Shown one piece after another: positions 9,030-17,279 of a DNA stretch of 55,904 nt (the stretch's first letter is position 1; each line of letters opens with the position of its first letter). The translations under genes were made by a program, and so were the position numbers. Under the pieces are notes generated by a model. It did not search any database. It was given only the letters and a program-made list of their open reading frames with translations, and was not told where the DNA came from. The stretch spans positions 1-55,904 of the forward strand of contig CAYWJA010000008.1 in assembly GCA_964458485.1 (NCBI GenBank), written 5' to 3'. This DNA is from CAYWJA01 sp964458485. GTDB taxonomy: Bacteria; Patescibacteriota; Gracilibacteria; UM-FILTER-43-11.

Positions 9030-9671
9030 TTATTCTATAACTTTAAATCCTAAAATACTTTCTAGTTGAGATTTTGTCACAGGTCCTTTTCGGAGTATTC
9101 TAATCTTATCATCTTTAATTGATATTACAGTGGATGCTAATTCATTGTGGCTGATTCTTCCTTCAAAAATGAGGTCGGGTTTTACTTCACTGTTTTTAAA
9201 GCTTTCTATAACTTCTTCGTGTGAAAAGCATAAACTTTCGCCTGATGGGTTAGCACTTGTCGTAATCAGTGGCCCTTTAAAAGCAGTAAGCATATCCTGT
9301 GTTAAATTATGCAGGGGTACGCGCAGGCCAACCGTCTGAAGATCAGGAAAATAATGCTCCGGAATTTTCTGCCCTTTTGGCATAACTAAAGTTACTGCAC
9401 CAGGAAAAAGGCGATCAGCAACAAAGGAGCTAAAATCATCCATTTGAACATATTCTTTCATCTTTAATTGATCTACAACAGAGATCATTATGCTCATTGG
9501 CTTTTTGTAATCCCTACCTTTAACATCCTGTATTTTTTTAAATGCTTTTATGCTAGAAATATCTGCAGTTAACCCAAAACAGGTGTCAGCAGGATGTGCG
9601 ATAACACCGCCTTTTTTAAGAATAGATACAGCATATTTTAGAGTGTCTGTGGTGAAGGGAAGGACTTTCAT
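9030..9671 (-). CDS. tsaC: L-threonylcarbamoyladenylate synthase (Sua5/YciO/YrdC family)
   Basis: 213 residues forming one YrdC-type domain. It makes threonylcarbamoyl-AMP from threonine, bicarbonate and ATP, the first step of t6A37 modification on ANN-decoding tRNAs. Seen: GGVIAHPADTCFGL (family PTDTVYGL motif), the basic motif VKGRDYKKPMSIM, and GPLITTSANPSGE. The length fits the short TsaC form without the Sua5 C-terminal domain. It follows aspS upstream on the same strand. YciO-type paralogues share the fold, so the symbol is likely rather than certain. Confidence 0.85.
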   Translation of the reverse strand: MKVLPFTTDTLKYAVSILKKGGVIAHPADTCFGLTADISSIKAFKKIQDVKGRDYKKPMSIMISVVDQLKMKEYVQMDDFSSFVADRLFPGAVTLVMPKGQKIPEHYFPDLQTVGLRVPLHNLTQDMLTAFKGPLITTSANPSGESLCFSHEEVIESFKNSEVKPDLIFEGRISHNELASTVISIKDDKIRILRKGPVTKSQLESILGFKVIE

Positions 9672-9689
9672 ATTTAATTATAAAGATTT

Positions 9690-9836
9690 CCAGATATGCC
9701 AAATTTACCAAACGTACAAACAAATTACAAATAACAAACTAACAAACCTTATTTTAATTAATTAGCTATCGTTTGTAAGTTTGGACATCTGGACATCTGT
9801 TTGTAAGTTTGGACATCTGGACATCTGCGCTAGCTA
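9690..9836. repeat. Intergenic palindrome, family C (gtttggacatctggacatct words)
   Basis: The left arm (cagatatgccaaatttaccaaacgt) and right arm (acatctggacatctg, repeated twice with gtttgtaagtttgg) form an imperfect long hairpin. A related copy in the opposite arrangement lies at 30620-30715. It separates the SpoIIE-type gene from tsaC. Confidence 0.6.
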
Positions 9837-11803
9837 GTGCGCTTAACAACAATAATAGTAATATCATCCGCCTGCGGATAATCACCCATAAAGTCTCTTA
9901 CATCTTTAACAACTGCATCATGAATTGCCTGTGCGGATTTTAGGCCACTATGTTTAGCTACAGATTCCTTAAATCTATCCATTCCATAAGTTTCATCCTT
10001 ATTTTGCCATGCTTCCGGAATGCCATCGGTATACAAAACTGCAACATCATTAACATTCATTTTAATATGCTCTGTTTTTACTATTTTTGAAATATCTTCC
10101 ACCATACCAAGGGCCATACCACCAGTTGCCATTTCCGATATCGTCTTTTTAGCACTATCAAAGTGTAAAATAGGGTCATGTCCGGCCTGGGTAAAGCCAA
10201 GTTTATTCTCTTTTATATGCCAATGAGCCATTACCATAGTCATGAATACGTTTGGCCTTGTTTTTAATTTCAAAATTTCATTCAAATGTGTAATTAAACC
10301 ATCTGTAGTTTTATAATGACTAAGGAAGGCTGGAACCAATGCATTATTAATAGCAGATACAAGGCCTGCCGGAACCCCATGTCCTGTTACATCGCCTATA
10401 TAGAAAATTAAATTTTCCTTATCAATTTCCAAAAAGTCATAACAATCTCCACCTACTTCTTCTGCTGAATCCAGGCTTGCGGCAATATCCAGATTTTTTA
10501 TTTTAGGTGGATTTTTTGGAAGTAATTCCCTCTGGATCTCTCCGGCAAGTTCAAGCTCATGCGTCATTTTCTCCTTTGTAATCAAGTCATCTGTATTCTT
10601 TTTGAGATCCTGCGCCATTTTATTAAATGTTGATGCAAGTTTACCTATTTCACTTTTTGATTTTACAGAAATTTGCACCGAAAGATTACCTTCACCAATT
10701 TTTTCAACACCTTCAGTTAGGGCACTAATCGGCTCTGTTATTTTCCTGGCAATTATTTCACCAATAAATAAGGCTATTGCAATACCAAATATAGCAAGTA
10801 CCATCATATTATTCCTGGTTTTTGCAACACGATCAGTAAGTGTTTTATAACTGACTCCATAGCGGATTGAATATGACCGCAGTGCGTTATTGGAATCCTT
10901 AAATGGATAAATAATATCTACTATCTGGGTTGATTCAGTAACAGGCTTTACGGTGCGGCCATTAAAATTAGTAAATCTTACTTCATCCTCCGATTTATCA
11001 ATATAAACTATTTTTCCCTCCTTAGTTTTTAGAGACATATAAACAGCCTGTACACGTTCAAGATCTTCACTGGATAGCTTTTTACTGGCAGCGCTATGTG
11101 TTGCACCAAGATCTTTTGAAGTTAATTTTTTTAATGCTTTGATTTCGTTTTGTTCTTCGATTGGCGGTCCTGGGGGATGCTCTTCAGGATGTCCTTCCTC
11201 CTGCAGGCTTTCACCAAGATTTGCAGTTAATTTATTAGGATCTTCATCATGACCTTCTTTAGGATGATGATTTTCATTTTCCGGGTTGTCCGGTAAATTT
11301 GCCATTAGATTTTCACCTTCCGGCCTATCTCTAGGCTCACCTTCATGACCTTCTTGGGGAGGATGCATTTCTTCTGGTAAATGTTCTGCCATTAGAGTTC
11401 TTTCATCAAATTCTTCTATGCGATGTTTTATTTCCTCCGCCGGAAGATGTAACATTTCTTCAGGTATATTCTGCGCCAGTTGGTCAAAGGTTTTTTTTGC
11501 AGAATTGTATAAATTTTTACCTTTATAATCATAAATATTTACAGAAGAAATATCTTCATTCAGCCTGTAAATTTCCGCCATTTCTCTATTAAAATGCGCA
11601 TACGCTTTTTGTATGTAGTTTTGTTCATAGTTTTCTACAATTCGGTCAGAAGCCATTTCGGAAAATCCCATAGCAGACATATTTATATCCGAATTTATTT
11701 CTTTGATTTTTTGATCAATAATAAAATAGCTCGAAGCGACCATTATTCCAATGATCACCAGAGACATCCCGAACATTATTTGTGATTTGACGGATTTTAA
11801 CAC
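9830..11803 (-). CDS. Membrane sensor phosphatase, HAMP plus SpoIIE/RsbU-type PP2C
   Basis: 657 residues. TM1 near the N-terminus (MFGMSLVIIGIMVASSYFII), an extracytoplasmic region of about 300 residues, TM2 around residues 330-352, then a HAMP segment (ITEPISALTEGVEKIGEGNLSV), a coiled-coil linker, and the phosphatase domain with DSAEEVGGDCYDF, IGDVTGHGVPAGL, YTDGIPEAW and DDITIIVV. RsbU/SpoIIE enzymes act on anti-sigma-factor antagonists, so this is a likely input to a partner-switching stress circuit; no antagonist or anti-sigma gene is in the window. The sensor region holds three imperfect repeats rich in His, Glu and Pro (roughly residues 140-215), which could bind metal. Confidence 0.88.
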   Translation of the reverse strand: MLKSVKSQIMFGMSLVIIGIMVASSYFIIDQKIKEINSDINMSAMGFSEMASDRIVENYEQNYIQKAYAHFNREMAEIYRLNEDISSVNIYDYKGKNLYNSAKKTFDQLAQNIPEEMLHLPAEEIKHRIEEFDERTLMAEHLPEEMHPPQEGHEGEPRDRPEGENLMANLPDNPENENHHPKEGHDEDPNKLTANLGESLQEEGHPEEHPPGPPIEEQNEIKALKKLTSKDLGATHSAASKKLSSEDLERVQAVYMSLKTKEGKIVYIDKSEDEVRFTNFNGRTVKPVTESTQIVDIIYPFKDSNNALRSYSIRYGVSYKTLTDRVAKTRNNMMVLAIFGIAIALFIGEIIARKITEPISALTEGVEKIGEGNLSVQISVKSKSEIGKLASTFNKMAQDLKKNTDDLITKEKMTHELELAGEIQRELLPKNPPKIKNLDIAASLDSAEEVGGDCYDFLEIDKENLIFYIGDVTGHGVPAGLVSAINNALVPAFLSHYKTTDGLITHLNEILKLKTRPNVFMTMVMAHWHIKENKLGFTQAGHDPILHFDSAKKTISEMATGGMALGMVEDISKIVKTEHIKMNVNDVAVLYTDGIPEAWQNKDETYGMDRFKESVAKHSGLKSAQAIHDAVVKDVRDFMGDYPQADDITIIVVKRTS

Positions 11804-11811
11804 GTATCTTA

Positions 11812-11905
11812 ATTTTTATTTTTTAATTTTTAGTTTTTATTGAATTTACTAATTAGTTAGTAAATAAAAACTATAAACTACAAACTAAAAACTATCATAT
11901 TATTA
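11812..11905. repeat. Intergenic palindrome, family B
   Basis: Arms of tttagtttttatt and aataaaaactataaac type around a core TTACTAA-TTAG-TTAGTAA. Same word family as 8893-8985 and 26663-26742. Confidence 0.6.
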
Positions 11906-11940
11906 TATCACAAATCTTCCCCTTATACAAGAGTCCATAC

Positions 11941-11969
11941 TTGAAGAAAGTACAATTTTTTGGTATAAT
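11941..11969 (+). promoter_or_regulatory. Promoter giving a leaderless mRNA
   Basis: TTGAAG (11941-11946) and TATAAT (11964-11969) with 17-bp spacing. Seven bases past the -10 box is exactly the A of ATG at 11976, so the transcript of the next gene is predicted to be leaderless. Confidence 0.7.
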
Positions 11970-11975
11970 AATAAG

Positions 11976-12266
11976 ATGACAAATACAAAAGCAATACAGA
12001 CAGTGCAGGCAGTGGAAACTTTATTTAAAGATGTAATGAGTCTTTATTGGGAATATTTGAGTTTTCTGGAAGATTTAGTAAAAAGAATACCCAAGACAGA
12101 AAAGAATACTCTTTTGGAAATTCAGGAGCATGTAGTGGAGATACAGGAGGCTATGGATCATGATATAGGTATTTTTGAAAGAGTTGCGAATGAAGATGGA
12201 GAGGGGATTAATAAATTTCAGGATGATTTAAAAATTCAGGATATTTATAAAAATTTAAAACAATAA
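11976..12266 (+). CDS. Small helical protein, unknown
   Basis: 96 residues, predicted almost entirely helical (VETLFKDVMSLYWEYLSFLEDLVKRIP, then an acidic second half). No signal peptide and no known motif. It is the first gene of a two-gene operon, 12 bp ahead of the next start, and its start coincides with the predicted transcription start. No function can be assigned. Confidence 0.7.
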   Translation: MTNTKAIQTVQAVETLFKDVMSLYWEYLSFLEDLVKRIPKTEKNTLLEIQEHVVEIQEAMDHDIGIFERVANEDGEGINKFQDDLKIQDIYKNLKQ

Positions 12267-12278
12267 TAGGGAAATGCT

Positions 12279-13037
12279 ATGTTAAACACACCAGGAAATG
12301 CACGGGAGGCAGCGGAAAAAATGGTTTATGGCACAGCTGAATCATTAAAAAAAGGTACACTTGATGCAATAGTAAATACCAAAGATGCAATGGCAAGCAA
12401 GGGTTCCGGCATATCTACAGAACTTAAGCGCGTTGGAGTGAATGCATTAAAATTACCAATAGGTGCTTCTCATGCGGCACTTAAGTCATCACTTCAGCTT
12501 TTAACGCTACAGCCACTTAAGGCTACAGGTACTGCTATAGTCGGTTTAAAAAATGCCATTGGTGATTCCAGAGATTTAATTCTTGCGCCAATTCCCGTTG
12601 GCACAGAGGTTACGAAAGGCGCTTTGGACAAAGGGGGGAAAGCAGCATCAAAAGTCGCCAGCTTAGGAAGCGGAACAGTATCAAAAGTCGCCAACACAAC
12701 CAAAAACATTGTAAAATTACCGGTTACTGCGCCGATAGCCGCAGTAGGGGCCATAAAAAATGGTCTTGGAAATTTTGGTAAATGGGCAGGAAATAATCTT
12801 GATCCTTTTGATTATGGAAATGAAACCGAAAAAAAAGCCAAAGATGCAGAATCAGCCGAGTCATCAGAAGGTGTCGAAGGAGGTGAAGTAGATAAAACAG
12901 ATAAAGTAAGTGCAGCACTTGGAATCCCGACAGGACCGCAGCCAGGTGAAGAAGTGGTGGCTACCAATGATAATGCAGATGTCAGTGCAGCTCAACAGTC
13001 AGATGCTCCTGATGTACCTGCTGAAAAAGCAGCGTAG
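12279..13037 (+). CDS. Ala/Gly/Lys-rich amphipathic protein, unknown
   Basis: 252 residues. The first 170 are repeated amphipathic stretches rich in Ala, Gly, Val, Lys and Thr (LKRVGVNALKLPIGASHAALKSS, SKVASLGSGTVSKVANTTKN), with hydrophobic runs too short to be clear membrane spans. The last 80 are acidic and disordered. The pattern suggests a surface-binding or membrane-associating protein, as in apolipoprotein-like or LEA-like sequences, but this is only composition. Co-transcribed with the 96-residue gene upstream. Confidence 0.65.
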   Translation: MLNTPGNAREAAEKMVYGTAESLKKGTLDAIVNTKDAMASKGSGISTELKRVGVNALKLPIGASHAALKSSLQLLTLQPLKATGTAIVGLKNAIGDSRDLILAPIPVGTEVTKGALDKGGKAASKVASLGSGTVSKVANTTKNIVKLPVTAPIAAVGAIKNGLGNFGKWAGNNLDPFDYGNETEKKAKDAESAESSEGVEGGEVDKTDKVSAALGIPTGPQPGEEVVATNDNADVSAAQQSDAPDVPAEKAA

Positions 13038-13065
13038 ATATCTGAGATCTGAGTTCTGAGATAAA

Positions 13066-13476
13066 TCAGATATTCAACAATACAAAAGCTACTACCGACC
13101 CAAAAACAGCTCCTATAATAACTTCCCAAAGGTTATGGCCAAGAGATTCTTCTAGTCCAATTCCTTTTTTTAATTTATTTATTATTTTTGCATGTCTGCC
13201 GGATTCACGACGCAGAGTTACCGCATCGTACATAACAATCAACGCAATAACAGCACTTATCATAAAAAGTGTACTGCCAATTCCTTCTCTGTATGCTGTA
13301 GTTACCACTAATGCAGAAACAAAAGCAGAATGACCGCTCGGCATACCACCGGGATTTATAAAGCGTATTTTTCTTCGTTTATGAATTATATCTATACACA
13401 CTTTTACTACCTCTGCAGAGAGGATTGCGATAAAGGGGATGATGATGGGGTAGTTGTGGATTATATTCATAATCAT
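13066..13476 (-). CDS. Divergent PAP2-family membrane protein (DUF212)
   Basis: 136 residues with hydrophobic segments near both ends and in the middle. The motif GGMPSGHSAFVSAL and the later SLGHNLWEVIIGAVFG match the DUF212/acid phosphatase-VanZ-like PAP2 relatives, small integral membrane proteins probably acting on lipid phosphates; the true substrate is unknown. Full length for the family. It starts next to a palindrome at 13482-13598. Confidence 0.85.
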   Translation of the reverse strand: MIMNIIHNYPIIIPFIAILSAEVVKVCIDIIHKRRKIRFINPGGMPSGHSAFVSALVVTTAYREGIGSTLFMISAVIALIVMYDAVTLRRESGRHAKIINKLKKGIGLEESLGHNLWEVIIGAVFGSVVAFVLLNI

Positions 13477-13481
13477 TTAGG

Positions 13482-13598
13482 ATTTCGCATTTCTGATTTC
13501 GCATTCTATTTAGCATTTGCTCATTTTACATTTGGATTTATTAGTAAATGCAGAATGTTAAATGCAAGAATGACAATGCGAAATCAGAAATGCGAAAT
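13482..13598. repeat. Intergenic palindrome, family A (gcgaaatcagaaatgcgaaat words)
   Basis: Perfect 24-bp arms at 13482-13505 and 13575-13598 with a loop of 69 bp that also contains imperfect matches. Same words as 23972-24512 and 25271-25446. Confidence 0.85.
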
Positions 13599-13645
13599 AC
13601 GTTTATTTCATTTTATTAGAAAATCAACAATTGGACAATAACTAT

Positions 13646-15151
13646 TTAAAGTTTTTTTAAAAATTCATAAATTTTAACCATTGCGTAGGTGTCCAGCTTG
13701 CAGTATTTAAGCAAATCATCTCTAATTTTATCTTTTTCTTCATCATTTTTTGCTTCAAACACCATTTTTTTCCATGAATTCATTGCCATTGCTCCATCGC
13801 TGATATCAAGTTTGTCATAATTTAGTTCAGGCGCTAATACAGGCAGTACTTTTTTAATAGAATAACTACCTTTAAAGTCTTTATGTACATATAAATTTTT
13901 TGCAAAAATATCCATTAAATCAAATAACCTTTCATTGTAGTTTTGCATTATTTCTGCGTATTCCGGCAATACTTCAGCAATATTCTCATTACACTTTTTC
14001 TCAAATTTCTTATTCCATACAATAATGCTTCCTTTGTCTCCAATAACTTCCTTTAGTGATTCCGCCAGAGCCTTCATAGGATTTGTGTCTCCCTCTTCAT
14101 GCAGAAATTCATAATGCTCATATTCTGCACCCAGCCCCTTTTGTACATGCAATGAATATTGAAAGGGGATTTGCATATAAGGTTTGCATCCTTCGTAAAT
14201 CGGCACAGCTGTTGGATATGTTTCGTAATCCAAAAAGTAAAAAGGATATTTCATTTTATCTAGTTCTTCTTTTGTCTGAATAGATTTATTAATTACATTT
14301 CCATTCTGTGTAACATCAACATGATTTCTTTGGTAATCCGTTAATTCAAAATCCTCCGGAACATCATCCATTGAATAATAACCACCCTCAATTAAACCCT
14401 CCAGTCTTTTAGGACTAGATCCTATCCGTACAATATTATGAACAGAATAATCCGGTACATCCGGATGTAAATACTTAAAAGCAGGACAATGATTGGCTCT
14501 TGATTTATAAATACAATCGCAAGGCATTGGTTCCGCACTTCTTTCCATCAGCCTTTTTATATCATCAATCATTAAATTGATTTCAGGCACCATTTCATCA
14601 ATAGTTTCGGTAATGTCGGATTTTTTTAATAAATTAACTGGTGAAATTTCCCCGTCTTTAACAAATTCTTTATCAAGCTCGATCAAATTTACCTGCCCTA
14701 CTTTATAACCTGCTTTTTGCATAACAATATATTGGAAGCCTGCGTCGTACAGGTGGGTTTTTTTATTTTTTTTCTCACCCTCCTTATCGCAAGTAGAGCC
14801 CTTTGCTTCATTAATAATCCAACATTCGCCTTCTTCATTCCATTCAAGAATATCCACCATTATATATAGCCAGTCTGCTTCAAATGTGGCCTGAAAGATT
14901 ACCTTTTTACCTTCATCCAATAGCTTTTTAGTATCCAATGCAGCTTGCTCCTGTATGCTTTCGACCAAAACCCCACTTGGGAATAACTTCCTAGCCCAAG
15001 CCTCAACTTCCTGCCCGCTTTTTATAAGCTCTTTTTCGAAATCATTTAAAGTCTGATCTGTTAAAACTGCAGGCTTGTTTTTGTAAAACCAAAGGTAAGC
15101 CGGGCATTGCAGATATTTTAGAAAGTCTGATTTTGTGATTGGGTTTGGCAT
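13646..15151 (-). CDS. DUF2779 protein, Cas4-like nuclease domain plus RNase H-like domain
   Basis: 501 residues. The N-terminus (ITKSDFLKYLQCPAYLWFYK) and a later Cys cluster (MPCDCIYKSRANHCPAFKYLH) resemble the Fe-S cluster framing of Cas4/AddB-type PD-(D/E)XK nucleases, with WIINEAKGST as a candidate nuclease core. The C-terminal half has FYFLDYETYPTAVPIYEG and a closing Asp (KYCKLDTYAMVKIYEFL), typical of DUF2779 and DnaQ-like exonuclease folds. Probable DNA or RNA nuclease of unknown role. Neighbouring BRO-N and immunity-like genes make this an accessory, possibly defence-related, stretch. Not part of a CRISPR locus here: no repeats or cas genes are seen. Confidence 0.8.
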   Translation of the reverse strand: MPNPITKSDFLKYLQCPAYLWFYKNKPAVLTDQTLNDFEKELIKSGQEVEAWARKLFPSGVLVESIQEQAALDTKKLLDEGKKVIFQATFEADWLYIMVDILEWNEEGECWIINEAKGSTCDKEGEKKNKKTHLYDAGFQYIVMQKAGYKVGQVNLIELDKEFVKDGEISPVNLLKKSDITETIDEMVPEINLMIDDIKRLMERSAEPMPCDCIYKSRANHCPAFKYLHPDVPDYSVHNIVRIGSSPKRLEGLIEGGYYSMDDVPEDFELTDYQRNHVDVTQNGNVINKSIQTKEELDKMKYPFYFLDYETYPTAVPIYEGCKPYMQIPFQYSLHVQKGLGAEYEHYEFLHEEGDTNPMKALAESLKEVIGDKGSIIVWNKKFEKKCNENIAEVLPEYAEIMQNYNERLFDLMDIFAKNLYVHKDFKGSYSIKKVLPVLAPELNYDKLDISDGAMAMNSWKKMVFEAKNDEEKDKIRDDLLKYCKLDTYAMVKIYEFLKKL

Positions 15152-15190
15152 GGTGGTGGGGTGGGGGATATTATTTTTAGATTAACATAT

Positions 15191-16051
15191 TTAAGGATGT
15201 AATTTTTTAGTTGTTTTTCTTTTCTGTAAAAAATTCTTTTTTACGATCACGCTTCTGCCAAGCTCTTTTTCCGCCATCTTTCTTGCCCCTCCCGCTACAC
15301 CTCCGCCACGATTGGCAACTTTTTTGTTATCTGGCATGCCTTTTGGTTTTTCATTAGATGAAATTTCTGTAGTCATTTTTTCACCCAGCATGTTAAAAAT
15401 CAATTCCAGATCTGTCATGTTATCGCGCAGATTTACTTTCGATTTTGTAGGAATGTTTTTATGTTTTTTATATTCCGTTGGCGTCATTCCAAAGGTGGCC
15501 TTACTGATTTCTGCTGTCAAAATTGAATAATCCCTTGGGTGTTCAATACCTCTTTCTCTCCATTCATCCGTCAAATTCTGCCGAATTGCTATTCCGCGCA
15601 GGCGTTTGTCGATCCAGTCTTTGGGGTATCCTTTCTGCTCGTATAAAATCTTCATGCGCTTTTGAGCGAGTTCCGGATTTTCGATTTCGTCAATTCTTTC
15701 TTTACCTACCTGCGCAAGCCACATCTTAAATGGTTCTGCTTTTTTACTTGGAATTGATTGTATAAGCCGAAAAGCATTTTTAGTATTTATACAGTCGGTA
15801 AATCTTAATTTTCCGTCAGAAGCTTTCAATTTCAACTGTACCCAAATTGGGGACACTTCAATCTCCACAAATTCACGCTGTTTTACCTTGCCCCAATATT
15901 GCCTTGGTGTTGGACTTTCTGTTAGTGCAGATACAACATCAACAACAGAAAAAAACCATTCATTATTATACCAGGTTCGGCGAATTTCCTTTGATTGGAA
16001 TATTACGAGTTTACCTGCCCGTTCTTCAGGCGGACTATTTTTATCAATCAT
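15191..16051 (-). CDS. BRO-N domain protein (phage antirepressor/DinD-like)
   Basis: 286 residues. The N-terminal 110 residues (IRRTWYNNEWFFSVVDVVSALTESPTPRQYW to RLIQSIPSKKAEPFKMWLAQVG) are a BRO-N DNA-binding domain. The middle (KGYPKDWIDKRLRGIAIRQNLTDEW, then FGMTPTEYKKHKNIP) is the extension found in chromosomal BRO-N/DinD-like proteins. The C-terminus is basic. Such proteins are frequent in mobile regions and their target is unknown. Downstream of the immunity-like trio on the same strand. Confidence 0.85.
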   Translation of the reverse strand: MIDKNSPPEERAGKLVIFQSKEIRRTWYNNEWFFSVVDVVSALTESPTPRQYWGKVKQREFVEIEVSPIWVQLKLKASDGKLRFTDCINTKNAFRLIQSIPSKKAEPFKMWLAQVGKERIDEIENPELAQKRMKILYEQKGYPKDWIDKRLRGIAIRQNLTDEWRERGIEHPRDYSILTAEISKATFGMTPTEYKKHKNIPTKSKVNLRDNMTDLELIFNMLGEKMTTEISSNEKPKGMPDNKKVANRGGGVAGGARKMAEKELGRSVIVKKNFLQKRKTTKKLHP

Positions 16052-16113
16052 ACTTATAAATTAAAAAATAACACAAACACAATAGTAAACATATGTTCAC
16101 TTGTCAAATGTTT

Positions 16114-16299
16114 TTATCCATTAATTTCTACTGCATCAGTAAATTTTGCTAATACACGCCAGTCTTCAAATCGGGGTTTGATTATAAATTGAACATCACT
16201 ATATTTATCATCCACTTTTATAACATTAAATTTTTCTATGAGAGTATCTGTGAATTTAGAATGATTAGATATAAATTTTTGTAAATCGGATAAGTCCAT
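16114..16299 (-). CDS. Truncated immunity-like small protein
   Basis: 61 residues. The first 30 (DLQKFISNHSKFTDTLIEKF) align with the start of the 119-residue protein at 16505-16864 (LKFLQEHSYLHDSIIDKI), after which this copy ends early. Probably a shortened paralogue. Third in a tandem series on the minus strand. Confidence 0.45.
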   Translation of the reverse strand: MDLSDLQKFISNHSKFTDTLIEKFNVIKVDDKYSDVQFIIKPRFEDWRVLAKFTDAVEING

Positions 16300-16314
16300 A
16301 ATGATTTTAATTAT

Positions 16315-16524
16315 TTAAAGGGGCATACCACACGCCAAGCATATGTTGCTTTTTTTCTGGCAACCCAATTTTATTGCTGATAATTTCACTTTTTCTAAGT
16401 TAGGAGCCTCAGGCATAACTATTATTATTTCTAAATTATCTTTTTGATAAAGATAATTTAAATTTATTATTTCAGCATCATGCAAATTCCAATTGTTGTA
16501 ATTGTTATTTTTTGCCATATTCAA
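16315..16524 (-). CDS. Immunity-like small protein, possibly truncated
   Basis: 69 residues (67 from the second ATG at 16518, MAKNNNYNN). WNLHDAEIINLNYLYQKDNLEIII has the LHDaxI-plus-beta-strand pattern of the neighbouring protein and of several bacterial immunity families. The ending (CQKKSNICLACGMPL) is unlike the rest and may come from a frameshift. Its start overlaps the end of the upstream gene by 20 bp. Confidence 0.5.
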   Translation of the reverse strand: MNMAKNNNYNNWNLHDAEIINLNYLYQKDNLEIIIVMPEAPNLEKVKLSAIKLGCQKKSNICLACGMPL

Positions 16525-16864
16525 TCTTTATATCCTTTGCCTCAAACCAAATATGATTATTTCCAAAATCACCAGTGGGAGAAAATAAAATTTTATTTCC
16601 TTTTTTTTCTAATTTGCATTCAAAAATGATTATTTCATGAAATTCATGAATATTTAATCTTTTAACCTCTACCAAAGTTATTTTAATTTTATAATTGTTT
16701 TGTGAGGTTAAATAAATTTGTATATCATTCCACCCCCTTTTTTTAAATACAATACTTCCGTTGTCATCAACGAATGTAGAGTTGGTCATTTCAATTTTAT
16801 CAATAATAGAATCATGTAAATATGAATGTTCTTGTAAAAATTTTAAAGAATTGCTGTATGACAT
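16505..16864 (-). CDS. Immunity-like protein (LHDS motif), unknown family
   Basis: 119 residues, predicted alpha then mostly beta, with HSYLHDSIIDKIEM near the N-terminus and a C-terminus of alternating strands. No signal peptide. It is the longest of three tandem related ORFs and lies directly downstream of a decayed secreted YD-motif ORF. The order toxin remnant then immunity-like genes is what polymorphic toxin loci show, so an immunity role is a fair but unproven guess. Confidence 0.55.
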   Translation of the reverse strand: MSYSNSLKFLQEHSYLHDSIIDKIEMTNSTFVDDNGSIVFKKRGWNDIQIYLTSQNNYKIKITLVEVKRLNIHEFHEIIIFECKLEKKGNKILFSPTGDFGNNHIWFEAKDIKIEYGKK

Positions 16865-16878
16865 TATTTATATATAGT

Positions 16879-17049
16879 TTATGTGATATTATTTTTTAAC
16901 AGGTGTATCTTTTTTCTCTCTTTTGTATTCTCCTGTATCTGGATCTTTATTCCATTTTCCTCTTTCGTGAGCCTATTCCCCGATTCATCGTATGTATATT
17001 TAACAGTATCCGATGTTGCGAAAGCAGGATTATGCAAAAAGCCAGACAT
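16879..17049 (-). pseudogene. Decayed secreted protein with YD-type motif
   Basis: The minus-strand frame from ATG 17049 reads MSGFLHNPAFA (end of a signal peptide) then TSDTVKYTYDESGNRLTKE, a YD/RHS-like motif. After this the natural-looking continuation (RGKWNKDPDTGEYKREKK, ending at a stop near 16898) is in another frame, so a frameshift has occurred. Upstream, GCTGATACTATTAA is tandemly duplicated (plus strand about 17065-17092). Removing one copy restores a GTG-initiated signal peptide (LILLISMSGFL). Two lesions imply a dead gene. I cannot tell which toxin or adhesin it came from. Confidence 0.5.
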
Positions 17050-17279
17050 ACTTATTAATAGTATCAGCTTAATAGTATCAGCACCGATGATATAAACGGG
17101 CTGGCAACCTTCTTAATATCCTTTACTATTTATTTCTATTAAGAAAGTAGGGCTTATTAAACTATACAATATTTTACAGAATGTCAATATTATTTTGGTT
17201 TTACTCTGCTTATTCCATGATAAAATGATATAAAGAAAATAAAAATAAATTGGTCTGTCGTGGCGGATCACAACTTACC

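Noticed and set aside
16883..17095. 70-residue plus-strand hydrophobic frame
   Set aside because: It is the complement of the YD-motif remnant, whose minus-strand translation gives a recognisable signal peptide and motif.
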